Positions 1 through 12,400 of a DNA stretch of 64,000 nt are shown one piece after another. The stretch lies in the NCBI RefSeq assembly GCF_037038585.1, contig NC_092520.1, positions 117,214,501 through 117,278,500 on the forward strand, in the 5' to 3' direction. The stretch comes from Patagioenas fasciata. Taxonomy: Eukaryota > Chordata > Aves > Columbiformes > Columbidae. How positions within the stretch are numbered: position 1 is the first letter of the stretch; each line of letters opens with the position of its first letter. Position numbers and translations under genes: made by a program. Below the pieces are notes generated by a model. The model worked only from the letters and a program-made list of their open reading frames with translations. It was not told the DNA's origin and ran no database searches.

Positions 1-37
<37 letters not shown>

Positions 38-40
38 ATT
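1..40. repeat. (TTG)n microsatellite
   Basis: About twelve TTG units open the window and decay into TTATTGTTAT. The repeat probably continues before position 1. Confidence 0.95.
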
Positions 41-3000
41 GTTATATTACCCTTAGTGAGATGGAAAGGGATTGACAATCACTGATGCAAATGAGTGAAA
101 AACACATACTGAAAACAGGCAGTTTGGGCTCTGCTACCAGGTTTGCAATGTGGCAGGCAATGTTTGAAAAGTGAATCTGAGAAGCTGAGAAACCACACTT
201 CTTGTCGGCTCTTCCTAAGCTCTGATGTTGCAATACCTCTGCTGTTGTTAGTATTTCAGCCAGTTCAGGTATGTCTATTTATCAAGCTGCAATCACACCC
301 TTGTGTGGTAGCACTTACATGCCTACAGATGATAGCAGCTCTGATATTGGGAGAGAAATCATTTTGGTACCCAGACTGAGAGAATTAATTGGCTGATGTA
401 TCCCTGCTGATACCGTGAGCGCTTCAGCACGTACACAGGGACCTCACACAGAGCGACAGCGAGGACTGGAGCTTGATGGAGCGGTATAAGAGCAAGAGGA
501 CTGTGTTTTTTCTCTCTCCCATTCTGTCTTTTAACTCCAGTGAAAACTCCATTATTCACAGAACTAAGTCATATAGTGTCTGAAATCCAAACAAGTAATT
601 TTCTCCTCATGAAGTGCCTACCTAATTAACCGAGAATACAATTAGTTTTGAGTCAACATCTTTGTAAACCTTAGCTGAACAGTGATACATGGCTTACAGG
701 CTAGTAATAAATGCTATTCCTTTTACCTGCATAACATGCAACACTTGATGCAGTAGTTAATGAGTCTTAAACATCATCAATGTTTGTGCTACCTTTGTCA
801 CTGACTAAACAGGATCTATCAGCTGGTCTTAATGACTGTGGATATGTGGATTATATCTGTATTGGGAACCTGAGGAGCATTTCTAAACAGTAAAGTCTGA
901 GTGGGAGTCTCAGCTGATTTCCAGCTCCAACGTGAGAGAGTCCTCAGGTTGCACAGGTTCCCCACTACAGGTACGTATACAGGCATGCAGTCCAAATGGG
1001 ACCTGTGGTATGTTTCAAAAATGAGGTGTATGGCCCAAATGGGACATAGAATACATTTCAAACAGGTGTGTCATCTCGGTTACTGGGGGACTAGGAGCTA
1101 AACAGTATCTTACCACACCTTAAGTGCGCAGTGGAGACACAGCCAAAGCTAAATTACCACAGGTCAGCCGAGTCACAATAACCGGCATGGGACATTAGCA
1201 TGAACTTCAGTGGAATAAGTTTCTAATGAAGTTTCTTTCATTTGGGTTGGGCTAAAAACCACTCAGACAATTAGTTATTACAGCTCAACTTACATGAGAG
1301 ACTTCATGTAACCTGCCTAAGCTTGGAAATAAAAAAAGCCAGGAGTGTAGGAGAAAGTATGGAAGACTGCAGTAAGCAAGTAAGTTTCTGAAGCATATCA
1401 GATCTCACTTTCCTTGTGCAGTGTGGTCCTTAGTTACATTGCACTTCTGTTGTGATGTGTCCATCAAGGTAGTCCAACCAACTAACTAAAAGATAGCTGA
1501 ACATAGAGGAAATGCTAGATGTTAAGGGAAATTATATGATCTGAACTGGCCTTGGTGGCACAGTAGTTTCTAGAACATGTTGCAGATGCTTCCAGTTTAG
1601 ATAAGAATTAAAGCTCCATATAAAAAGGTGAATCATGCCATAGGCTTTCCTATCATAAGGACTTAGACCAGCTTTTCACCAGCATCACCAAGCCTTTCTC
1701 ATATCACGTCTTGCTTAGGACTGAGAAGTGGCTCCCATAAATGTCTCTTGAAACATACTGAATAATTTGATGATAAAATTCAATGGCTGTTGCCATAGGC
1801 TTGGAATAATTAATTTTGCTTTTCAAAGTGGATTAAATAGTTTCTGTGGTCATAAGACTCTGCCCAGACCCCACAGCAGCTTTCAGCAATGACTTCCCCA
1901 AAGCAGAACCTGAACTGGCTCTAAATTAGCACATGTATAAAGCAAGAAAGGTTAGGCTGACTATCATTGTATTTAAAATAATAGAACATATGGAAATCGG
2001 CTTGCTCATGCTCAGATTGTTTGAGCAGAAATATTCAGCAAAAGAGATTCCTTCAGAACAAGAAAGTCTGCATGCCAGTGATGAGAGACTGTGTGAATCA
2101 TCCCTGCTCACAACATACTATGGGGCAGGCAGGGGCAGGCCAGCGCACTCCTGCTGTTTCTATGCCATGGTACTTGCTGAAGACCTCCAAACAATACCTT
2201 ATTTATTAAAATGGAACTATGGCACTAATTTCAGGCAAGGTTTTTTGACTGCCCATCATTGCAAGATCTCTTAAGGACTCCCTTTAAATCAGGGAAGGTG
2301 GGAGGATGAGCAGCAGTAGCTATTCTGGAACTCGTGGTCAATGATTGATTTCTTCCTGCAGTCAAACACTACGCTACAAGTTTTTGAAGCAATCCTAATA
2401 TATAAACAATAAAAAGTTACAAATACACTACATGGCACATGCCCACAAGGATAGTCCTACTTGGTTTGATATTAAAGAAAGTTTTACACAACGTTTTGCT
2501 AAAAGAAAATTATGTTAGAATATATAAAAACAACTCAATATGAAAGGATTACATTTTCCCAACTGCTTTTGTTTTGTCAAAAAATATGTACAAAATATGT
2601 TCGGTTCTTTGTTAATCCTGCATGAGAAAAAGAATATATGCTTGTGTGTGAATTTTATAAATTCAGAAATACGTTGGGTAAGGTTAATAAATTCTTAATT
2701 TGTAATTATTAAAGCATGAGCACCAATATGAAAACATAATAATCTTTAAACTGAATCAGAATTTTTTGTTATGATATGACTAATATATTTCAAAGTATAA
2801 ATAACCAAGAAAAGCTCTAAAAGCATGAAGTAAGTATTTGATTAAAGATCTCTTTGGAAACTTTAAGTTCCCCTGGAAGATGTAATTTTACAGCTTCCAT
2901 TTAAAAAGTTTATACTCAAGTCCAAGCAACACTAAAGAGAAAATAAGAAATTATAACAAGCAAACTCTGACTAGCATAGCTATTATAAACTGTCATCCAA

Positions 3001-6000
3001 AAGATAGATATCTCTTTAGAAACTGCAGAAGTACTTATCCAAACACTCTTTGATGCTTCTCATGGAACAGTAGCAACAAAAATAACACCAGCAAGTATTT
3101 CTAAATAAACAACTGTATTTTTTTACGGGTTGGGTTTTAAGGGTTTTGTTTGTTTTCATTTTTAATAATCTCACCCTAGAAATAAGCCAAGACAAAGGTC
3201 ACTTACCTCTTACATGGACTAGAAGAAAGCCAAGGCACAAAAGAAGGATACTTCTGAATTTTCCCATGGTCTCCTGTGCACCTTGGTTGCACTGGTTATT
3301 TTTTTTCCAAGCGAAGAGGGCAGATGTTGCAACTGCAGTGCCAAGTTTGAGGGAGACACTTCCCTCACTACCTACCACCCTCAAGCACTAAGAAAGAGAG
3401 AGAAGTCCCTAAAAACCTCTTCTGGAACCAGACAAGTAAAGCAAGCAGATGACCCCTCTACGGCCAAGCCGCGAGCAGCACCATAGGTGCCACTGGCCCT
3501 CTAAGAAATGTATTTAACACCCAGACAGGGAGCCTGGAGAGGTGGGGAACCAGCAACAGCATCCAATGAGGAGGAAGCCCGTGCATCTTGAATCCACCCC
3601 CTCCCGGAGGGAAAGCCGACCTGTTTGACATCCTCACCTCCAAAGGAGGGTGTGGTGCTGTGGGAGCTCAGTAACTTCTGAGAGGAGACCGACCTTCTCT
3701 GAAGCACACTTGCAAAAAATGTCTCTGCCCCCAAAGTGCTGCTTCCCTGCTCAGTTTTTGGCTGAGCAGTGACTGTTGATAAGGGCAATCCTGACAAAGT
3801 TCTAACCGCTAACTCGACCAACTGAGTTAGGGAAGTGCAGGCAAGAATCTACTCTGCAGAGGCTTGAGAATTGTCTACAGAGGATGACAAAAAAATCTAA
3901 TTTTAGAAACTTATAATGTGGTGTCAGATCACTGAACACGTTGAGCATGCTCAGCTCCCTGGCAGATGCTTATCTTCACAAAGCAGATTTGGTCTGTCGT
4001 ATTTTCCATTGATTTAAATATGTTTAAAAATATAAATATCCTGCATGAAGAGGCATCTCAGATAGTTCCTCACCGTGGTCCAAGCATGAGAATACAAACC
4101 TGGGACAACAAACAAAACCTATGCATCCATCCATCCATGAACATACATTAAAATCACTGATGTGATTTAAATCCTGTTTTGTCAGCCTCTCTCTAGCAAA
4201 CGCACGTGCCAGCAGACTTGTCGGTTGATCTGAGCTGCCACTGGCACCCAGCAGCAGCCAGGAGACTGGTGTGTGTCCTTGCTTTTGCTGGTGGGGTAAG
4301 GTGCAAACAGTTTTGTCAGTGGTGTTTTGACCAAGGCAGCAAATACACTCGGGACTCTGCTACCATGAGTGCTGATCTGTAGGCTCATGGTGTTGCTGAG
4401 TGATCCAGTCTGATATGGGGCACAGGCTGATCCCAAGTGCATTTCTGTTGAGTTACCTAGAACATATGATACACTGTGCGCACTGGAGTCATGCTCTTGT
4501 GCTAACTGCAAGAAAATCTGTGCAATAACATAAACTGAACTGATAAAACCCAGCATATTGGATCTTCAGGAAGCTTGATGTTCAAGTAGGTCAGCTGCCT
4601 CCTGCCCCAAATTTGAACCAGCAGAATGGTTTATGAAAGCACAGCTTGTTGTATCACACAGCTTAACTATTTTAAAGCTAGTAATAGAAGCGCTAAAGCT
4701 CAATTTATGTATCATCATTCTCCTTGTCCGGGCCAATTACCTAATCTCAGAAGAGCAAAGGATGTTTAGGTTTAAGAGTTGACTTTGTCAACCAGTGAAA
4801 GCAAGAATTATACCATGACATAAGCAATCCCATAAATCTGCTGTTTATTTTTTTCCTGAATAACAAAAGCAGGCACACATGTGCTGATCTTCATATCAGT
4901 GATGAATCTGCCTGAGGGGAACAGGAAATTTAGCAAGGCTGCGTACTCTGGGTGCTCTAGTCTCAGGCAAGTCCAAGCAGCTCACAAACATTTAGTAGGT
5001 TTACTTCAAAACAGTTGTTCTTATAAGTGAAGTCTTCCCAAAATGTTTTATCTTACCTGTTTGCTGATACTAGCTCAGGTATCAAAGATCCTTAAATTAA
5101 GTTTGAAGACAATGCACTCCTTGTCTAGTTCCTCTGAAGCTAGCTACTGCTCAGTCTAGCTGAATAAAAAACAATATGAAGAAGGCACAAGAAGGGCAAA
5201 CTGAGGAGTGGACCTAGTGCTGGAGTTGAGATGACTCTAAAACTTGTCCCACTTTTGTTCTTGGGGGATTGCAGGAACTTCTTAATCTCAGCTCTCTCTG
5301 TCGAAGATATGCAAGTGGTTGCTCAAGATATCAAATAAACAATGTTACATATTAGAAGAAATATAAGGCCTTATACCTGATCATAAATGGTAGTTTTAGC
5401 ACTTTGAGAAATCATTGACATACTTTTCTATTTAAAGGGGGAAAAAAATCAGCCTAATATTCACCTGACAAGGTAGATAACTTGCCTGATATTTTTTATT
5501 TGTTCTTTCAAGAAAAAACAACACATTTAAGAAACAGGAAATGGGTGGAGAAATGGAGCCAGTGAGTCTATTCTCTACACCATATACTTTTAGCCCATTA
5601 GGCCTATTTTAGATGTGACAAGCTAAAAAAGAAGAGCCCAGTCACAACTCACCACAATTGCAGCCCCATCCTTCCTGTGGGCAGAGGTTAGACATTGCTC
5701 TCTTCAGCATGGGTGACCTGCTGTGTGAGTCTATCGGAGATGAAAGAACCAAATATATGCTAGAACTATCGGGGAAAGCCACTAATATCCTACAGTATTA
5801 ATCATTTGTCATAAAAATGGAAGTATTTTAATTAAAATATTGAAACGTCTGGTAATATTAGACATTAATTTAAATATAAGCCAAACACACAAGAGAATCC
5901 ATGATACAATTTCTTGGCAGTGGAAGAATACAATTATTGCACACTAGCTAGAACTTCACTGGTTTTTCACAAGCAGATGGAGGAACATGCATTTTAGCAT

Positions 6001-7399
6001 GTTATCTTTGTAGTTCTTAAAGTACTCCAAATGCAGGGGCTTGAAAAAAACTTTGTTTTTGCTCCATTCAAATCCTCTTCCTATGTCTAGTCACCTCTTT
6101 ACTTTCTTTCAGCTATGTCTTTTGTATCTGTATAACAGAAAAGAGCAAGAAGAAAATAATCTTTTCATAATCTTGTCAAGTGTAAACCACACAGAGAATA
6201 GTACAGCAAGAAAAAATACCAAAGAAATGCACAGCTGGGAGTCTAATTCAGCCCAAGGTACACTGAAAGTTGAGTGCACTAAAAAGCAGTTTTCCTTAGC
6301 ATTCAAAATTTGGCAAAAATATTGAAATGAGCATGAATAGGAGCTACAGTAAAAAGCTGACAAATTCTATGCTTAAGAGTCACCTGCTTTCATTTCCACA
6401 GTTGGATTAATTTGTTTGGATATATTTAGACATGGTGTTCTACAAGAAGGTCCTGCTTCGCTTTCCCGCTCGTATTACTGAAGGTAACTTCTCCTCCTCT
6501 AAGGAAGTAGACTGGAGAAAAACCAGAACTGAAGAGGGTGTGCCACCGGAACAGGACAGAGCTCCTCATTGCCATCCATTTAAACTCAGTTTAATGGTGA
6601 AGGTACCTCACCAGGAGTGAATTTGCAGTTTGGGCCTGGACAGGACAGCAATTTTTGATCCCATTGCACAGTTGATTGGAACCTCTAGGGAAACCAGAAT
6701 GTTGATTTCCGAATCGGGAGCTGAAAGCCACTGACAGCCGATAAGACCCAATGGGCAGAAGATGATCTGTAGGAGATGACCATGGAAACACTTCAGTAAA
6801 GCAGATGGTTAATTGATAACTGTCATGTTTCTTGGCACAATGACTATTAGAACTTAGGTATTAGGATAGGATAGTTAGTTGCACAATGCAAGAACAGTTG
6901 AGCTGGGTAGGCACAAGATCAAAGTCTCAATCAGTGGTGAGGCAAATTTAATGCCTTGATAACTGAAAAATCAGTGAAGTGCTACATTTTATCCACAGAT
7001 AAGTAACACAAACCCAGTAATTGGTAGTTTGTTGCTCACAAAAGAACAGCCTGAAATTGCAAACTTCAACGTTGTCTTCCTAGCTGGCAGCAGCCAGCCT
7101 TTCTTTCTTCCCAGCACAAACACCATTAGGTTTGCCTTCCATTGTGGTGCAGATTTTCAATAGATTCTGTATTACCAAATCCAGGTGTTCTCCATCAAAA
7201 GCTATGCCTGTCCTTCACAGAGACAGATATCTTCTCTGCACTTTGCACTGGTAAGCAGTCTGGGGAGGCAGCTCACAGCTTTCTTGCTACTGGCCAACTT
7301 CTTTCTAAAGTAGTTAAAAAGTCTGTAAAAAAAACCCCCAAATTGCTGTTGGAGCAGGAAGACAAACTCCTTTTGAAGACCGCTCGTCTGGTATAGCAC
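41..7399. other. 3' flank of CD99, no gene seen
   Basis: A/T-rich unique-looking DNA. Open frames are short (at most 124 codons) and lack family motifs or splice support. Small items: CCATCCATCCAT at 4,127-4,138 and a TAGGATAGGATAG repeat near 6,860. No CR1 fragment is recognised here. Confidence 0.6.
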
Positions 7400-7660
7400 C
7401 GAAATTTTTCTATTTCTAGAGGTACTAAGAAGGAAAAGACATAAACATTTTTTATTTATTTATTTTTAATTTATTTTTAGAAAAATCACAATGTTGATAG
7501 GAGGTTTTAATAAGTAATTTTTAGGCTTGCAAAAGCTGAAGGAGGCTTCAAGAGTCTGATTAGCTAAAAGCTAGTTTGAGCTTCCCCTGCCATTCTGTCC
7601 CTAGCAATCGCTGGCTTATTTCTTGTTTTCTCTACTCTTGGCATTCATATGAGATACCTG

Positions 7661-7666
7661 TTTATT
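7661..7666 (-). promoter_or_regulatory. Candidate polyadenylation signal AATAAA
   Basis: Read on the minus strand as CATGAATAAACAGG. It is the first canonical hexamer downstream of the CD99 stop, giving a 3' UTR of about 1.7 kb. ATTAAA variants occur slightly nearer the stop, and further AATAAA copies lie at about 7,450. Confidence 0.3.
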
Positions 7667-9260
7667 CATGCAGGTAACAAGTACTTTAATAATACATTTC
7701 TTTGTATTTACATAGATCAAATGTTTATATAAAAATCAATTTTCCACTCTCAAACACACTTAAAGTTTTTAGCACTTTCATTCTCAAAGTGGAAGTGGGG
7801 CAAAAAGAGGTTTACAAATGAATTTCATAACAAAATACTAAAACCTATGTAAGGCTTTGTTGCAAGCTAAGCAACATGTACAAGAAATTCTTAAATGAAT
7901 TATCCTTGGTATACATTCATATTTGAATGCACAGATATATTTACATGTTTAATATCCAAATTCATAATGACTTTTAAGATGAAATGCCATCTTTCTGTAG
8001 AACTTTGTCAGATTGCTGAAGCACATTAGTAAGGCATATTGTAAAACTGCATGAAAGTTGGAAACAATTAGAATGAAAGCCAACAGAACTGGTCAGACTA
8101 TTCCTTCCAGACAGAAGTAGTTATTATCCCAGACTTAGTCCTTTAACTGTGATGAGTTGCAGTTTTCCATGTTTCCACACATCCTTGAAACCTTCCTATG
8201 GCTTTCAAGAGCCACAGCAAAGCTCACAAGTCCTTTCAGGTGAGGATGCAATCCTGATGGCAATCCTTCACAAGTCCAAAAGCCTTCTTCTCACGTATGC
8301 TGTTCATACTGTTCAATGGGTGCTTGTGGAGTGAAGCTGGGTTCTTCTGGTCAGTCTTGCTATTACATACTTTGAAACTGTAGTACTGTTTCTATCTTTT
8401 AAGTGTGTGTGCTAAGCCTTCCAAATTCAAAGCATCACATTATTTTCTGTTAAGTTATTAGTTATGGAAGTCTGAAGATGTTAATCCTCACTTCCCAATA
8501 CTTCGTCCACAACTATTCAGGCAACAGCCAAACATCAATCTCACCAGATGTTCAAAATCCAGTTGTGGTTCTGATTTGCAAATCAGACTTTTCCACATCT
8601 GACCAGGTCAGTACTTGCTAAGCAGGAAGAGCCAGAAAGGATGAAGGGTCTGTGTGCACTAGTTTGGGTGTTCTGAATCTGTACCAGACAGATTAAATGA
8701 AAAAAATGCAAAAACAAAACTGAATTTTTGTCTCTTGGATGCTGAAGAACAAGTATCTCTTCCCTGGTGGCTGAGACAGGCAGCCACACAGATTGTATCA
8801 GCAGCACCCACACCCAGGTCCATTATCCACACATAGTGAGCCATTTGCTTTCAGGTGCCCACACCATATACCAAGTTGTTTGGTTGGTACATTCACTGCG
8901 TGCAGAATATTAAAAAATATGTTTGTACTGCCTGAAAGCAATGGTGTAACAAAACATTAATTGCTTATTGTTTTTGGAGAGGTAAGGAAAAGTTAAACAT
9001 ACTGAATGCACTTGAGACACACCCATTTGTCACAGGAGTACAGAAAAGAATGTAAAGGCACAACAGACTTCTACACTCCTGTCATTAAGGCCATATATTG
9101 GTGTGCACAAATGCTTCACAGGGCTAACCATACAGAAGTGCTCAGATCTAAAACCATACAGGACTACTCAGGTCTAAGTCACACTCCCAGCGGTTTCAAA
9201 CAAGAACTGTGTTTCATTTAACTTCAGACTCTGCTACTCTGCTTTCTTATTATGCTGAGC

Positions 9261-9326
9261 TTTTTTTTTTCTTTTGTTTGTTTCTTTTTTTTCTTTTTTT
9301 TTCTTTTTTTTTCTTTTTTTTTTTTT
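9261..9326. repeat. T-rich (TTTTTTTC)n tract
   Basis: T runs interrupted by single C or G bases, just beyond the CD99 stop codon, within the presumed 3' UTR. On the transcript this is A/G-rich. Confidence 0.9.
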
Positions 9327-9393
9327 CCCCCAGGCAGAATGCAGGCTGTCTATCCAGTTTCAATGGTCTGTTCTTCATCATGTTTTCTTTGCT

Positions 9394-9419
9394 TTAGTTC
9401 TCCAGAAGTGTGCGCTGAA
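9394..9419 (-). CDS. CD99: CD99 exon 11: last coding exon
   Basis: 26 coding bases after acceptor CACTTTTCAG. They encode VQRTLLEN and then TAA (9,394-9,396). Human CD99 ends VQRTLLEK, so only the last residue differs. The exon continues into the 3' UTR at lower coordinates. Confidence 0.92.
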
Positions 9420-12400
9420 CTGAAAAGTGAAAAACAACTCAGGATTAGTACATTAAGTTACTACACACTTTAAGTTACGTATTACTACGTAACAGTATAT
9501 GTAGACAACAGACTTTTTTAGTAGGCATTTGAAAACTGTGGGATAAATTCAGGTAAGCAGAGGCTTGATTCTGTGTATGCAGTACCCTGCATACCAAGGG
9601 ATATTACATCTCAGATTTCTCACTCAAATGTTCATGTTCTCCTAGATCCATGTAACTGTCTACACATGCAGTGTAACCCAACAAGTAGTTTCAGACTTGC
9701 AGATGCAAAATGAAATTATGTACATGTAGTCTGTGTAGCTGATGGAAAGAGTGGATTATTGGAAGAAAGTGGTAGCTGAAGTTATCTACATTTTCAGAAA
9801 ATCAAAGATAAGTCTACATAAGATTTAAAAAACACAAACCTATTCTGCCATGCCATCTGACCTGGCTTAAAGCAAAGCTGCTTCTTACTAGAAGCCAAGT
9901 AGGTACATCAACACTCTATTACCAAAAGCAGAGCTAATGTCTGCTGACACCCAGAACTTAGATCAGGAGTAGCACCATGCAGACCATAGTTGCACAGTTT
10001 CTTGGCTCAAAGCATGCTCATGTTTGTCTGTAAAATCTAACAGAGGAGTGAAATTTGGGATTCAACATGACATCAATGCATAAGCAGAAGTAATCATTTG
10101 TGGTAATGTGCCAAGCTTGACTTTGTCGGTTAAAATAAAGCATCCATTATCTGATGCATTTCACATCTGAGTTCTGGTGAACCTTGGCTAAAATTTTACC
10201 ATACTCTAACTCCAACTCATATGTTAACTGCCCTTGGTAGAGGTCTCTGAAAAATACTGCTGGCTTCACTAATGCGTACCTGAATTGACAGTACCTGCCT
10301 ATCTCCAGTCTTGACTTCAACTGCCAGTCGCCAGATATGTTTTCTCCCTGAGAGTTTTATATATTTAATAAATCTATATCTAACATAGATTTATATATTT
10401 ATATTTTTAGTTTAAAGGAAAACTGTTTATAAAAAGGATGATGAGACAGATGGAAGTTTTTATCAAAATGCTGAAATACATGGAAGAAATAAGGTATAAA
10501 AAAAATATTTGTTAAATTATTCAAAAAAAACCACAACAAAACCAAAACAAATGCAAAAACAAACAAACAAAAACAAAAAAACCAACCAACCAACCAACCA
10601 ACAACCCCACCAAACAAACAAAAACCCCCACACAACCGCACAATATAATTAGTTCTGCAGGCTTTATGTTAAGATCACAGAAGAATATATTGCAAATTTA
10701 TACCGCTTTAAGATTTTAATATTCAGTGTTTCAAAAACACTCAACAAACTTCAGCATGAGAGTGTACTGCTTCTTCCTTTGTTGACCAGTCTCAATGCAA
10801 GATGGCAAAGTTTTCACCTATACTGTTTCCTCCAGATGTATCTATGGCTTTTCTGGAAATAATCACCTGTTCTATCAGCCAAGTACCCTAGACAACCATA
10901 CCTGGAAGGGTGAGGTTGTTAGAGTTTTTGTTGCTTTAAAAGAGATCCTTCTGCAGTTGACACCACTGTAGAAATATTTGTTATTTGATGATTCTTTCAC
11001 ACAAGAATCATTCTCTGTTCAGAACAGAGTGTGTTTTAGTTACAACATGCTACTAAGTTTACTTCTTCTTGCCTCTGATGTAGTTTAATCTCTGCACAAA
11101 TTCTATTGACATTTTTAATATACATTCTTGCACAGTTCTACCTGGGTTTACAATCAAAAATGATATCAGAGTCCAATCAGACACAACATACACTATGAGA
11201 ACACCTGTCAGCTAATTGCAGTTGTGTATCACACTAAAGGAGCAGGCTTGGGTTTTCACAATTGTCTTTAATAATACTTTTGCAAAGAAAATTCAGTCCT
11301 TTACTTTTGCAAAGCTCCTGTATTTCAAGGACTCAAAGCAATAAACCAGTCCGTTAAAAAAATAAAAAAAAATAGAGAAAAGTAGCCATTTCATAAGAAC
11401 TGAAATCTTGATTCTGTTCTAAGTTAGTTGTCATGGTAGTTACAAACATTTTTTGAAACAACAAAAAACAAAACAGTGCAAGTAATTTTCTCTAATATGT
11501 TAGATGTCAATAAAGTACACTTAATAGGACCCCACCAAAAAACATGATCTTCCATCTAGATTTTTCTCTTACCAGGTGGCTCAGATTGTGCTCCCCGGTG
11601 GCTATCCATATTCACATTCTCTTCATCTGCTGGGAAATCAAAACATTCAGCATACAAATTCTCTTATCTTCAAAGTTATTAATTAATTAGGGTAATTTGA
11701 GAGAAGAAACCGCACTGAAGGAACTGGGCTACTGATAGCAGTTCAGTTTCCCTTGTGTTGCCTCCATGATAATTTTGATGTGCATGGTAGATGTTACTCA
11801 GTTTCCAGACTTCCCAAATTACAAAACCGCAGTGCCTGGCTGGATTTCTGCTCTCTCATCTCCCTTCACCAACCAGTCAGAAAGACTAGAAAGGATAAAA
11901 CCAAAGCTTCTGCCACACCTATCAACCACAGTACTCCCCAAGTTCTCTGATCCAAGTTATATCTTATTTAGGTGGAAAGGAAGTAGGCAGCAAGCAACAG
12001 ATGACTGCAGAAGAAAGACTCATTTGGGGATGAACATCCAGGTAGCTGTCACAAACCTAATACATAGGCAAGCATCTTGTGAAGAAACAAAGGCAAGACA
12101 GACAAAATCAGAAGTAATAAGGCATTTTTCAGCATGAAAATAGTCTCTAATCCCCAGTTTCCTTAATGAAATGTTTTCTTGTAGTCTTTCCTTAGCAGGA
12201 AGTGCTTTGGTTTTAAGAAATGCAAAGCCTTAGGTCTGTCTGCTTCTTGAAGTCTAAATTTTGGGTGAGCCACTCTTCAGACACCCTGTCTTAGATGACT
12301 AGTAAGAGAGGTTACTCTCTTGAACACAAATTCACTGCGCTAGCTATTAGAACTACCTTATGCATAAGGTCCATTTCTAGCCCCCATACAAGTACAAAAC

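Larger units (their letters stand above)
7400..9393 (-). other. CD99: Probable CD99 3' UTR
   Basis: The sequence downstream of the TAA has no further gene signal. It is A/T-rich and holds a T/C-rich tract right after the stop (9,261-9,326). The first AATAAA on the minus strand after the stop is at 7,661-7,666, with an AAATAAATAAATAAA cluster near 7,450. The true 3' end cannot be fixed without transcript data. Confidence 0.4.

Noticed and set aside
4182-4556. 124-codon minus-strand open frame
   Set aside because: No conserved motif, promoter or splice context; the length is within chance for this composition.
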